This document shows, one piece after another, positions 33,294-45,002 of a DNA stretch of 64,000 bases (its first letter is position 1; every line of letters starts with the position of its first letter). Both the position numbers and the translations under genes were made by a program. A model generated the notes under the pieces. That model saw only the letters and a list, made by a program, of their open reading frames with translations. It was not told the origin of the DNA and made no database searches. Source of the DNA: Campanula takesimana (lineage: Eukaryota > Streptophyta > Magnoliopsida > Asterales > Campanulaceae); NCBI GenBank assembly GCA_026119855.1, contig JAOWBW010000388.1, forward strand, positions 1,960,518 to 2,024,517. The letters are read 5' to 3'.

Positions 33294-34214
33294 TATATAT
33301 ATATATATATATATTATATATACTAGCAAATACTACTGGTACTAGTTAACCCAATTAAAGGGGAATTGGGCCCAAAAGTCTGTGCAAAGCAACTCATCTA
33401 GCAGAAGCCCAAATAAAATGCAGAAGCGTGCTCCAATAATGTGCAAGACTAAGAACTACCACTAACTAGAGTTTGCGGTTTTTGATATTTTATAAATAAA
33501 ATAACTTATTTTTTACACACGCAAATTAATTAAGAACATGATTAAAGTAATTGAATCATCTTAATTTGTTATAATTAATAATATATTCATATTAGATATC
33601 TAATAAATGTATACATATTTTAATATAACAATGATAATTTAAAATATTTTAATAAAAAAGTAACAAATACAATACTAACATTTACTAATATGTTTTCATT
33701 GAATTGATGAAACTTTATGTATATTTCTGGCAAATAAAAAGTTTATCTTGTTTTACTTAATTTGAGGCCAAGAGTACTTCCTTTGCTTTTGAATGAATAT
33801 TAGTTAAACAAAATGGTATTCTTATATGAATGGGTTATTTGTAAACAAACTACTGTATTAAAATTAATTATTATACTGTACTTTTAATGAACATTTACAT
33901 TCAGTATAGCTCACCCACATTGATCAAACGTGACATACAAAATCCGCTTTAATTCAGATATAGAAGCGAAATAATTTTCTTCCTTATACTCCTTCCGTTC
34001 TAGAGTATGCTCATACTTTTATTTACATGAAAATTAAGAAATAATTGAAATGATTATACTTTATTATAGTATACTCCTACGTTTCTTCATTCCAAAAGTG
34101 CTTAGTTAGTAGTGCCTTTTAGATTTTGTCAGCGTCACGTTCGGGAAGTACTTTTCATGCATCCCAATGCCTTTTTTTTCTTTTCTTTTTAACCCGACCT
34201 AAAGGAATCCGGAC
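33294..34214. other. AT-rich intergenic DNA, no gene recognised
   Basis: Begins with a TA tract. No ORF of interest is present. Confidence 0.5.
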
Positions 34215-34425
34215 GTGCTCCACCCAATTTAGCTCCACCCCTCCACCCAACGGCTCCGATCAAAACCACATAAGCGAGCTCATCATCTGTGCAGCTGAGA
34301 TGATTTCATTTTTTTGTGGGTACTACCGAGCTCGGACACATCTCATCCGTCGAACAAAAAAAAATGAGGTGGCTCTAATCTCCACCATTGGGTGGAGCTA
34401 ACCGCTCAGTGGAGCGGTTCGAAAT
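34215..34425. mobile_element. MITE-like element, copy 1
   Basis: Inverted arms around CTCCACCCAACGGCTCCGAT and CCATTGGGTGGAGCTAACCG. A second copy in the opposite sense lies at 48790-49012 (shared AGCCGAGCTCGG, CGATCGGAGCCGTTGGGTGG). Exact ends are uncertain. Confidence 0.6.
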
Positions 34426-34614
34426 CCAAGGAATCCTTCCAATTTGTTCATCAATTTTTTTTTTATTCCATTCTTAATTTTTCTATTTTGCTTCAACAAA
34501 AAACAAAACAATGCTCTCTCTTGAATTAGTTTTTTATATACTCCCTCTGTCCCAAAATAGTCTTCTCATTTGATATTTTTCATTATTCCAAAAAATTATT
34601 CACATTTCTACAAT

Positions 34615-34865
34615 AGTCAAACATTGATCAGAAGTGGAAGGGGAACAAACATGTTAATGGAAGATAAATTATTTAAATGGAAAATAACAGATGGGGCTAA
34701 CATGTTAATCACAATATTATCCCTCCCATACACGCAACAATTGTCAAACATTGATCAGAAGTGGAAGGGGAACAAACATGAGTTGACTTAAACAATTGGC
34801 TGGTACAATGAATGGAAGATAAATTATTTTAAATGGAAAATAACAGATGGGGCTAACATGTTACA
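34615..34865. repeat. Tandem duplication (~130-155 bp period)
   Basis: TTGATCAGAAGTGGAAGGGG occurs at about 34624 and 34752, and GGAAAATAACAGATGGGGCT at about 34679 and 34834. It follows a one-sided MITE end (CTCCCTCTGTCCCAAAATAG at about 34541). Confidence 0.75.
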
Positions 34866-35317
34866 GAACGTGAGGTTAAGTGGGAAAATGAAGTGTGTAA
34901 AAGGTATGTGCATGTGTCTAACATTATATACAACATATTTTACATACCATAACATGTCCGTGACAGCCCACAACACTACAAAAATACAGCTTAATAGAGT
35001 GGGATAATTTGGGAAAGAAAATTTCCCAAGTTAATATTTTTTGTTACTATTATTCATCAATAATGTAGCTGGCTTTAAAAAAATATATTTAAAAGCGTTA
35101 ATGTCCCTAAATAATACTGCTTGTAATTAGAAAAAGAAATTAAAATCGCAGATTATAATCGCAAATTTTGTAATGATTTTTATATCCGATTAACAAACCA
35201 CTCGGTTAATAAAAATGGAGTAGTCAGTTAATTTTTTTGAGAAATAATGATTTAATGAGCATAAAGTAAGAGCCTAAAGGTTGAGGCAACATTCAAATTT
35301 GAATATGACAAAAATTT

Positions 35318-35447
35318 GCATGAGACGGTTTGACACGTGAGACGGGTCTCGTTGGTTGAAAGAGTAAATGGTTTGCCTCACCATGAGATGAACGGGGTAA
35401 GCCATTTCCTCTCACGTCAAAACCAGTCTCACAGCGTGAAACCGTCT
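35318..35447. mobile_element. Short palindromic element with GAGACGG ends
   Basis: TGAGACGGTTTGACACGTGA at the left pairs imperfectly with GCGTGAAACCGTCTCA at the right, with GAGACGGGTCTCG inside. No TSD could be fixed. Confidence 0.5.
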
Positions 35448-35930
35448 CAAACACGAATTCCTCTTTTGAATGCACTTGAGTGGCACATTTCAATATAGGG
35501 GTACCAATATTAATTGGGAAAGGCCCATAAAACCGGATAGCCAATTGCTGACATTTATCCGTACATGCATAGATTAATGGGCAATGAGGGGAACCCAAAA
35601 GGCAAAGGAAGGCCCAGTATAATTATGGGCCGCAACTAAACATACAATCGCCATTCTCACTGGATATTGGTAGAGGCTGTGTAACATCAACATTTTTATA
35701 TGGGCTCCACCATTATACATTTCATTTGATTTGATTTGACATCCAAAATAATAAACCAGTCTAAATAATTATGCTACTGTATAATGTGATGGGCTTTTCT
35801 CCGACATCTATCACATCTCTGCCTTGGTTCTACTACCACCCCTTTTCAATATTCTTTCACTCCCAATTATTGGTCATTAAAACCAAAAGCCTTGTCAAAT
35901 GTTATCGATTCTTCAAGAAAAGTTGAGTTG

Positions 35931-36005
35931 GTTTTGGGGGAAACATAAGTTATAAAAAATCTTGTCTTTTAACCCTTCTTAAACCCTAAAAGACCTAAAC
36001 TCTAA
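35931..36005. mobile_element. Telomere-like-core MITE, one-sided copy
   Basis: GGTTTTGGGGGAAACATAAG followed by TTAAACCCTAAAAG. Only the left arm and part of the core of the family seen complete at 40903-41064 is present. Confidence 0.65.
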
Positions 36006-36204
36006 AGATTGTCATGATTTCTCTTTGAGTGTTGGATTGTGCTTTGCATGAAATGCTTCATGTAGTAATTCTTCCAGATTCTGGGTCCCATAGTTCCCAG
36101 CCCAAACCTGCTCTTCTCGCATTTTGTTTACAAGATCCATCAGAAATAAAGATTTTAAGGTTGTTTGGGATGCATATGTTGATGATTTATTAATCAAACT
36201 ATCA

Positions 36205-36537
36205 AAAGATGTGGGGCAGGTTAACAAGCAGTAGTTGCTTGCACAAGTAATTTAGGCCCTTAATATTGTTATATACTCCCTCGTTTTTAGTTTACTTTCT
36301 TTTTTAGTGTGTCTCAGATTAAGGGCTTTAGTTTCTTTATTACTTAAAATAGATTATGGGACACACTTATCATTCTCACAACAAAAACTCTCTAACCACT
36401 TGTTCTCTCCTACTTTACTTTTCACACTCTGTGAATACCCCGTTCCGATGCAGCGACGCATGTGGGGCAGGTTACATGCAGTAGTTGCTTGCACAACTAA
36501 TTTAGGCCCTTCATATTGTTATATACTCCCTTCATAT
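36205..36537. repeat. Direct duplication of a ~75-bp block
   Basis: GTGGGGCAGGTTA ... GCAGTAGTTGCTTGCACAA ... TTTAGGCCCTT ... ATATACTCCCT occurs at about 36211 and again at about 36461. The intervening 180 bp begins like a MITE end. Confidence 0.7.
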
Positions 36538-36539
36538 CA

Positions 36540-39500
36540 ATTTAGAATTTAAAGTTATTACTTTCATTTTTAATCTGTGCCATTTTTAGTTTCTTTATTA
36601 CTTAAACTCACGATATAGGACACATGCGCGCATGGTGGGTGGACGTGACGCACACACAAAAGCCAGAAGTTTTGTTTAAATGAAGTTTGGCTATAAAGAA
36701 GGCAAACGCTTTTTATATATTGATCTTAATCAAAATGAGTGTTGAGTTTTTAAATAAAAAATAATGTAATGTTATTATGACACAAATAATTTACAAACAA
36801 ATGAAACACATTTAGAAAAAGTAATACTAACAAATTAGTTATGACATTTACAATGAGTACATGGATCATTTTTTGAGGAGATGTATGAAAAGAAAGATAT
36901 ATAAAAGTTTTCAGATCTAAACTCGTTGATATTGGTGCGAATTCATGATATTCACCCTTTCATCATTTGACTAAACATTTTAAAACATTTACGATTTTCT
37001 ATGTCTACTAATAAGTGTAATGCTCTTTTTATTATCATTTTAAATGAGTGTCATATTTTTAATAAACAATAGTATTATTGTATTTTTGTCATGGTAAAAC
37101 AATGTTAAATAAATAAACTAGTATATTTTAAAATATTAATAAGCTAAGGATTATAATTAATAATGAAAATGAGAGATTGCTATTTTTTGGTAGCTAGTGT
37201 GATATTTGAGGAAAAGTAACTTCCCCCTTTATTTCTGGTGGACTAATGTTGACAAACATTATGGTAGGGGAAATGATGAAATTAGCATGACATCATTGTC
37301 GTTGTGTTTGTTGTTTTATTTAAGATAATATATATGGAGTATTATTTTGAATAAACTACAAATGCGGAAGCACAGGTTAGTTACGTTTTATAACATCTAT
37401 CTTTAAGTTATTGATGTGTCAATTTACATATGTTGAAAATTAGGATTGGATTGTGTAAGCCAACAAATAAAAATGTACTATCTCATGTCATGACTTTGTT
37501 CTTATTTCTATGTTAAAGGGATTGAAGAAGAATTTTGTCATGAGGATTGGGGTGAGAAACAAGGTTTGGTTATAAAACCTAGCATCTACCCTCTCTGTCA
37601 TGTAATAAACGTCAAATGAATATTACCATAATTAATTGAAAGCAATTAATGATTTTGGTGGCCAGAATCGATTTTATTTATATATATAAAAAAATGAATC
37701 GATTTTATATGCTAAAAATATATCGACATTATTAAACGCTTCTTGCTACTCAACATTATCATCATATTATCTCATTTAGCGTCCAATCAAGTGACGAAAA
37801 TTACTTGGCCTCATTTAAAGGCCTAAACTGAATCTAATTAATGATGACCATTCATCTTCTATCAAAATAAGTGCGCTTCCATCACAACATGTCAGCTCAT
37901 TTTAATCAGAAAAAACACGCCTCTCTACTTTCGTTGACAGCTGCAACTAACCGTTCTCTATTCAAAAATACTCCTACGACCACTAACATTGACTAAAAGC
38001 ATTATAAATAAAATCATGCACACAAAATAACAAATAAGACTAAGAGTATTCATCCACCCAACCTTGGACTTAGCATGATGAAATTGAATGTAAACCAAGC
38101 TCATTGCTCAATGACCCTTTACTTGATTATCTTGATCTCGCCAAAATTATCATGAGAGTACAAATAAATAGGGACAACCTTAATAATTTATAGCCAATCA
38201 AAGTCACCCATTTGTCCAAACACAAATGACTAATTATATCGCACTTATTTGGCCACAACTTTATAATTATCATCTCAAACAACTTTATAATTATCATCTC
38301 AAAGGAGAACTCCTTGTAAAGTCACAATCATACATACATTTTACATAGTAGTAATTCATAACTTGGCCTATCTTTACAATGATTTGGTAAATCATGCAAA
38401 TTTAGTGCAAGACGTCCATACAAATGGCATGCCTTCTTTGGTCTAAGTTTTGTCGACCAAATAATTGATTTTTTTTTTTTTTTTCTTTTCATTTCTGATA
38501 GATACAGTAGTGTTGAGTATTTCCTTACATCATTTTCTTTAATTTAACATTGATTTCCCAATTGCTTTCAAACAAAAAAAAAAAAAAAAAAAAAAAACAT
38601 TGATTTCCCAGTTTATAAATGTTGTATGGGTCATATAAATCTTGGAAACAAGATCGTCCTATGCCACCACCTGTCTACAAGGGACAATGGACTTTTTATT
38701 TGGGCCCGGATATACCATCTTGTTGACCAATCCATGTGTTGTGGGTTACCACTAATCTCGTAATTACAGTACTCCCTCCGTCTTATTTTAAGATAAAATA
38801 TTGTGAGTATGAAAAGTAAAGTATGAGTGAACAAGTGGGTAGAGAGTTTTTGTTGTGAGAATAACAATTGTGGCCCTTTTTTTCATGTTCTTTCGTTTGA
38901 ACACGTTAGTTTTCAATCCCTGCACATGCTATGTGCACTCAAATGTTTTGACATTGTAACATTGGTAATTTGTTTATTCAAATTTTCTTTTCTTTACCAT
39001 TTATATAATGAAAAAGAAAAAGTTAGTTATGCATTATATTACATTACATTATGTACTACTAAAGTTAATATAATGACATGCATGCAAATTAAATGCAGGA
39101 CATTGTCCTCAAATTGTTACCAAATATATTGTTTCATCAAAATTATGCACCTAAGTTGATAACTACAACTTCTGCAAATTGATTTGTACAGTATAAGATA
39201 GGCAACGTAATGAGTAATTCATTGAATTTGCTATCCACTTTTCAAACATTTAGTTTTGCAAGTGTAAATAAACTAGTTAAAGAACTTTAGAAGAAAAAAT
39301 AGAAAATAAGTTAGAGATAAAGTTTTTTAAAAAAGTATTCATTTTTAAGACAAAATTTTCAAAAATGGATATCATCAGGGGAAAGAAGAAGTAGTAAGAA
39401 AGAAAGAAACAAAGAGGAAAGTAGTAGTTAACGTTTGGTTTTCTAAGTGTTTAATCATATCTGGATGGTTAAAATCTTTTCATTTGAAAAGAATTTTTTT

Positions 39501-40900
39501 TTTCCCCCGAAAAGGTTTATGTGAAAAGCATTACGTAACAATTTTGTTTACAATATTTTCTCGCGGCATACGTTATTGTAGTGCTATCCAAATATCTTGT
39601 TATCTTTTGATTTGCAAAGGTGAAAATTACATCACCCTTTTTAGCTACAACTTCTTTTTCTTTTTTATTTTTCCTTTCTTATTTGACAATTACCAACATC
39701 TTATTTATCCACCAATTTTGTCGTAGAGTTTATAGATGTAGAATTACTTGTGGTACATTGAAAATATAATAGATAAAAACTCATGACTACTCTTCTCATA
39801 ACAAACTATTTTGGAGATAAAATATCATACTATTTTATGACATTAGAGTTAGACGAAAACTTCTATGCGGCCGTCTCACAGCGTGAGACGGGCTGCTCCA
39901 TAGTTTTTGTTCCGCTGCTTCTCGCGTTGGTCTCCTCTGCTACAGCCAGCCGTCGGATTAAGCTTTCCCCACTTCCCAAGATCGTGACACGTGTAATCTT
40001 AAAAAAAAAAAAACTTTAAAATACTATATCTTGAGATTTTGAAGTAAAAAAAAAAATTTAAAAATACCGTTGTGTTCGTCTCAACGAGACGAACAAAACT
40101 AGATAGGTCATGATATGGTTTGATTTTTATTTATTTTTTAAATATTTTTTAACACACAAACAAAAATTGGGTTGTTCGTCTCCTGAGATGTAACACGTTC
40201 TTATGAAGAAAGTAACAGTTTGGTCTTAAAAAAGTAACACTTTATTGTAAGATGTAACAGCAGTTTCGCAAAATAAGATAAATATTTTTTGTGGTTAGAA
40301 AAAGTAATATTTGAATGTAACAGTTTATAGGTTAAATATTACATTTTTTTTAAAAAAAGAGTAAAAAATCATGTATATAATCGATTTTGCATTTCAATTG
40401 AATGTAAAACCCTAGAAAAGTGTTACAATTGAGAAAAAAAAAAGGTTACATTCATTTATTATAAAATGTTACATTTGTTTAGTTGTCAATCTTATGTTGT
40501 CTTTAATTTATTTCAGCAAAAATGTGGTAAATTTTTGAAAAAAAAAAGTGTTACATATGAGAAAAAAGTGCTACATTTCTTTATAAAAAGTGTTACTTCT
40601 GTTGGCGAGTAAAAAATGGCGGGGAAAAAAAATTTGGCAGGAAACGGTCGCACGGCGTGCGACTGTCGCACATCAGTTCACCTCTTAGAGTTAACCCTTT
40701 AAACATATGAGTCAAAGTTCGGGCCATGATTGTTTAGCTTTCGGCTATGCGTGAGGGCGTATATTGAAATAATTATTCCACATCGGGACTTAAAAGCCAC
40801 ACCTTCAACAAATAAAGATTCTCGGAATACTCATTTTGAAATTGAAATCTAATTTCAAGTCTTCAATAACTATTATCATAATATGATATTATATTGAGTT
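36540..40900. other. Long AT-rich stretch with no gene recognised
   Basis: Contains poly-A/T runs, an isolated MITE end (CTCCCTCCGTCTTATTTTAA at about 38772), and at 39860-40680 a segment with short palindromes (GTCTCACAGCGTGAGACGG at the left, GTCGCACGGCGTGCGAC at the right) that may be another non-autonomous element. No ORF shows family features. Confidence 0.5.
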
Positions 40901-40902
40901 GG

Positions 40903-41064
40903 TTTTGGGGGAAACTAGTTCCTCCATAAGTTATAAAAAGTCCTGTTTTTTAACCTTTGTTAAACCCTAAAAGGCCTAAACCCTAAACCTTAAACCCTAA
41001 ACTTTAACCCCTATAAAAAAACAGGACTTTTTATAATTTAAGGAGAAACTAGTTTCCCCCAAAA
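40903..41064. mobile_element. MITE with telomere-like core
   Basis: The left arm TTTTGGGGGAAACTAGTTCC plus ATAAGTTATAAAAAGTCCTG is inverted at the right (CAGGACTTTTTATAATTTAA, GAAACTAGTTTCCCCCAAAA). The 60-bp core is a run of degenerate AACCCTAA units. Confidence 0.8.
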
Positions 41065-41670
41065 TTTTCTCAATTATATATTCAAATCTAATTTAAAATA
41101 TAAACGAAAATTAATTTTATTATTGCAAACAAAAAAGCTACGCACTTATTTATAGCAATATCTTAAATAAGGGGCACTCATTAAATCTTTTAATACCAAT
41201 AAATACATTTCAATTTTTAAATTTTTTAATTATATTTAATAGTAAATCTAAAAAGGAAAGAAAATCACTAGTGTCTTTATCAAATAGAATAAATGTTTTT
41301 TGTTTTAAATATATAAATATATTTCATAGTCCTTCATACCCCATTCCAAAAAAAAATTTACATGTTTTTCTTTCAAAACAAATGACTTTTTTGTTTCAAA
41401 TAATTAAATATTTTATTTTAAAACTTTATTTAACCCTTAATGATTTGTTTCCACATTGTAAATCTATGTTACAATACAAACCAAGAATAACCGTTTTACA
41501 AAGAGAGGCTGAGATTGTTTCTCAAAAATTTGATCGGACGGCCTAAGTTGATCCTAATAACCCACTCCCATAAAAACCGTCAGACAGTTAACTCCCTCAA
41601 GTAACCTCCTCACCTTTGTTAACTTACAGTGTATCTTTTCTCCCCTCCCCCACTAATCGACTTAAAAATT
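41065..41670. other. AT-rich intergenic DNA
   Basis: No gene or repeat recognised. Confidence 0.5.
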
Positions 41671-42934
41671 AGGAAAAACTGCAAATATAGTACATGAACT
41701 ATTGGGGTTATTTTGGAATTGGTATCTGGACTCTCATTTTTTGCACCCGTCATACCCAAACTCTAATTTTTATTGTATGCGTCATACCTACCACTAACGA
41801 CATCCATTTTTCTCACTTAAGTCATCATGTGACCATACACGTGATCAATTTTGCACGGGTAAAATAGGAAGACAAATAACGTCAAGAAATCAAGGTTGTC
41901 CCACCACTTCCGCCATCAACACCACCACCACTTCCATCTTCAACCGGCCACCACCGCCAAAAAAAACACCACTAAAAGCATCACCAACCTAGAAAAATCC
42001 TATTCAACAGAACACCTACACAACTAGATTAATCTGGAGAAAAATTCCCAGATTTTCCCCATAAAGAGAAAAATGAAAAGAAAAATAGGCAATTGATTTG
42101 ACAAAAATCAAATGGCTAGAAATTCAAGAAGCTAGGTTGAGGAGTGAGAAAATTTCAACAAATCATCAACGTCTTCTCCGACTAGTTTTATTCTGCCAGA
42201 AAATCAAAGCTCCGGTGACAAACGCCGGACCGAGTCCATAAAAAATATCCAAATCCAGCCAGTTCATCAGCGAAGTCAAGAAATCAAGGTCAAGAGAAAA
42301 AACCCAGATCAAGGCAACAATCGTTTGAAGAAATTGCTTGAGAAATCATTCGAAGAAATTGATGTCGCAGTTCGTTTCGTCGGCGGCGACGGTTTTGAGT
42401 CCATGGCGACCAGATTTGAAGTTTCAAGAAAAAACCCAGATCTGGTTTTGAGGGAAAAAACCCACAGTCGAAATTTGAAGATTCAAATATTTGAAGAAAA
42501 AACCCAGATGTTATGGGTGATTTTGATTTTCAAATCGGAGTAGTCAGATTTGGGTTGGATTTGTGTTGGCCGAAGGGGAAAAGGAGGAGGGTGAGCCAGA
42601 TTGTGGGGCTTTCCATTAGGAACCAGGCTAAGGATGGTATTGGGTTGAGGGAGTAGCCATTGAAAGGTGAAGAAGATGAAGGAGAAGGGTAGAAGATGAA
42701 GGAGTAAGGGTGGAGATATTCTCTTTACATAGGTTTCCTATTTTACCCCTGCAAAATTGATCACGTGTATGGTCACATGATGAGTTAACTGAGAAAAATG
42801 GATGTCGTTAGTGGTAGGTATGACGGATACAATAACAATTAGAGTTTGGGTATGACGGGTGCAAAAAATGAGAGTCCAGGTACCAAATCCAAAATAACCC
42901 CAATAGTTCAGGTACTATATTTGCAGTTTTTCCT
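41671..42934. mobile_element. Long-TIR element, possibly Mutator-like, with GC-richer cargo
   Basis: The ends AGGAAAAACTGCAAATATAG and CTATATTTGCAGTTTTTCCT are inverted repeats that extend about 200 bp with few mismatches (shared GATCACGTGTATGGTCACAT, GACATCCATTTTTCTCA and its inverse). The 0.85-kb interior has CCACCACCGCC and GTCGGCGGCGACGG and short reading frames but no recognised protein. Long TIRs suggest a MULE; a clean 9-bp duplication is not visible (flanks TTAAAAATT and AAAAAATAA). Confidence 0.7.
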
Positions 42935-42935
42935 A

Positions 42936-44086
42936 AAAAATAATTCAATCACCAATCAACATTAAACCCCTAAATTCAATCTAACTGCATTATGGGAAAA
43001 ATCCCAAAGAAGTTTTATCAAGCAAAGCCCTCATCAGTTACCATGCATTATTATTTTTCTCTTTCCCGTTTTCACAACTTCACTCCTTTACATACTGTCA
43101 TCGTGCCATCGGCACGGGTAATAGTACTAGTTAAAAGATTAAAAAATGGATGGCATTAAACATCTTTGCCACTAAATATTAAAAGTATAAAATATTCAAA
43201 ATATTCCTTAAATAGAAAAAAGATGTTTGTTTCAAGACAAAGGGAGTAGTATTTATGAAGGACAAAAAAAGATAAAATATTTCTTAAGGTAAATATTTTG
43301 ATTCACTAGTTTTTATTTGCTTGCAGTTAGAGAAATATACTTTATAATTGATTAATCATTGCCAGTTTATAAGTGGAACAAAATGAAAATGAAAATGAAA
43401 ATGAACAGAAGTTTTTTTTGGATGCTAGAGTTTTTTCATGTTATTTATTGAATATAATATATACTATAGATTTGTAATAGAAACATTGTCTACTATATTA
43501 TCTTGATCCTAAAATGAATATTATAACTTGATTTTTTTTCAATTTAATTAAATTTGATAAAATTAAATGTTAAAATATATTTTGTGAAATCTTAAAATAA
43601 TATATTTAGGTCATTAAAAATATTATTGATATTTTTCTTAAAAGTGAGACATATTTCAGGGATGAATATCTTAGAGAATGCACAGTGGTGAATGAAAATT
43701 CGTTCATTAATTGAACAAAACTAGTCTTTGAACGAAATTTCATTCACAACAACTTATATTATGTAGTGGTGAATCTACTTTGCTTGACGAATATATTTTC
43801 TAATTAGTAACTCTATGTTAAAAAAAAAAAAATATTTTTATTGACGTCATAAAAAATATTTGTTTAATTATTTTGCTTGTTTAGATAATTGCATAATTTT
43901 AAAAATTAAACACTAATAAATACATGCCATATTACGTGTTTTTTTTTTCACATTACACACATTAATTATATTAGACTCCATTTTGTAGAAAAAAATAACT
44001 TAAGCATATTTTTTAATATTTAATAAATAATAGTATAGTTTTAAATATGATAAACTTACAAAATATACATATATTTCATGAGAAAA
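42936..44086. other. AT-rich intergenic DNA
   Basis: Includes an (AAAATG)n-like run near 43380. Nothing else recognised. Confidence 0.5.
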
Positions 44087-44253
44087 TTTTGGGGGAAACT
44101 AGTTTCTCCATAAGTTATAAAAAGTCATGTTTTTATAGAGTTTAAGGTTTAGGGTTTAGGATTTTAGGTTTGGGGTTTAGGTTTTAGGTTTGGGTTTAAA
44201 GGGTTAAAAACAAGACTTTTTATAACATATGGAGGAACTAATTTCCTCCAAAA
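44087..44253. mobile_element. MITE with telomere-like core
   Basis: The left arm is TTTTGGGGGAAACTAGTTTC; the right arm ends TAATTTCCTCCAAAA. The core is several degenerate TTTAGGG units (GTTTAGGGTTTAGG, GGTTTGGGTTTAAAGGG). Confidence 0.8.
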
Positions 44254-44324
44254 CACACTCATTTTCATTAATCAATTTTTATTTACCACGTTACAAAAAA
44301 AAAAAAGAGAGAGAGAATTCTGTG

Positions 44325-44439
44325 GTCCTCGTAAGTTATAAAAAGTCATGTGTTTATAAGGATTAATGTTTAGGGTTTAAAGTTTAGGGTTAAAAAATAG
44401 ACCTTTTATAACTTATGGAGAAATTAGTTTCCCCCAAAA
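44325..44439. mobile_element. MITE with telomere-like core
   Basis: The left arm has lost its outermost part (GTAAGTTATAAAAAGTCATG); the right arm ends GAAATTAGTTTCCCCCAAAA. The core contains TTTAGGGTTTAAAGTTTAGG. Confidence 0.7.
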
Positions 44440-44451
44440 CCAACTCGTGTG

Positions 44452-44602
44452 TTTTGGGGGAAACTAGTTTCTCCATAAGTTATAAAAAAGTCATGTTATT
44501 TACACTTTAACCTTAAACCTGAAACCCAAAAATTCTCGACCTTAAATCTTAAACCCTATAAAAACAAGATTTTTTATAACTTATGGATGGAGGAACTAGT
44601 TT
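44452..44602. mobile_element. MITE with telomere-like core
   Basis: The left arm is TTTTGGGGGAAACTAGTTTC; the right arm ends ATGGAGGAACTAGTTT. The core is degenerate AACCTTAAACC units. It lies about 400 bp upstream of the HIPP start codon. Confidence 0.75.
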
Positions 44603-45002
44603 AAAAAAAAAAAAAAAAAAAATCTTAGGTGAAACTACACATGAGGAGAACCGCGCTAAACGACGACGGAGGGGACAATGAGTGTATGGGAAGGACGCCA
44701 CAGTGCACGTGACAGCAAGTCCACAAGAAAGCCACGTCAAATGAATGATGACGATAAAAGAAGAGTGTAGATCCGATGGCTATAATAAAACTACCATCTT
44801 TCTCCTTTCTATTTCCTCCCCCAAAAACTCTCTAAATTTTACTCTCACCAAAAAATTACTCAAAAAAAAAAAAAGAGTAGAGTAGCAACACTCTTCGTGT
44901 GCGTTTTCCGAAAGAGAAGTGAGAGAGAGAAAAAAAAATAAAGCATTAAAGCTTATCAGTTTATATATCCCCACACCAACTTCTCTCTCTCACTCATTTG
45001 AA

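Noticed and set aside
40940..41020. Internal telomere or centromere-associated repeat
   Set aside because: Only a few degenerate AACCCTAA units, always inside the same MITE arms.
42325..42543. Small coding gene of 72 codons
   Set aside because: Lies in the cargo of the long-TIR element; no family features, no splice or promoter support.
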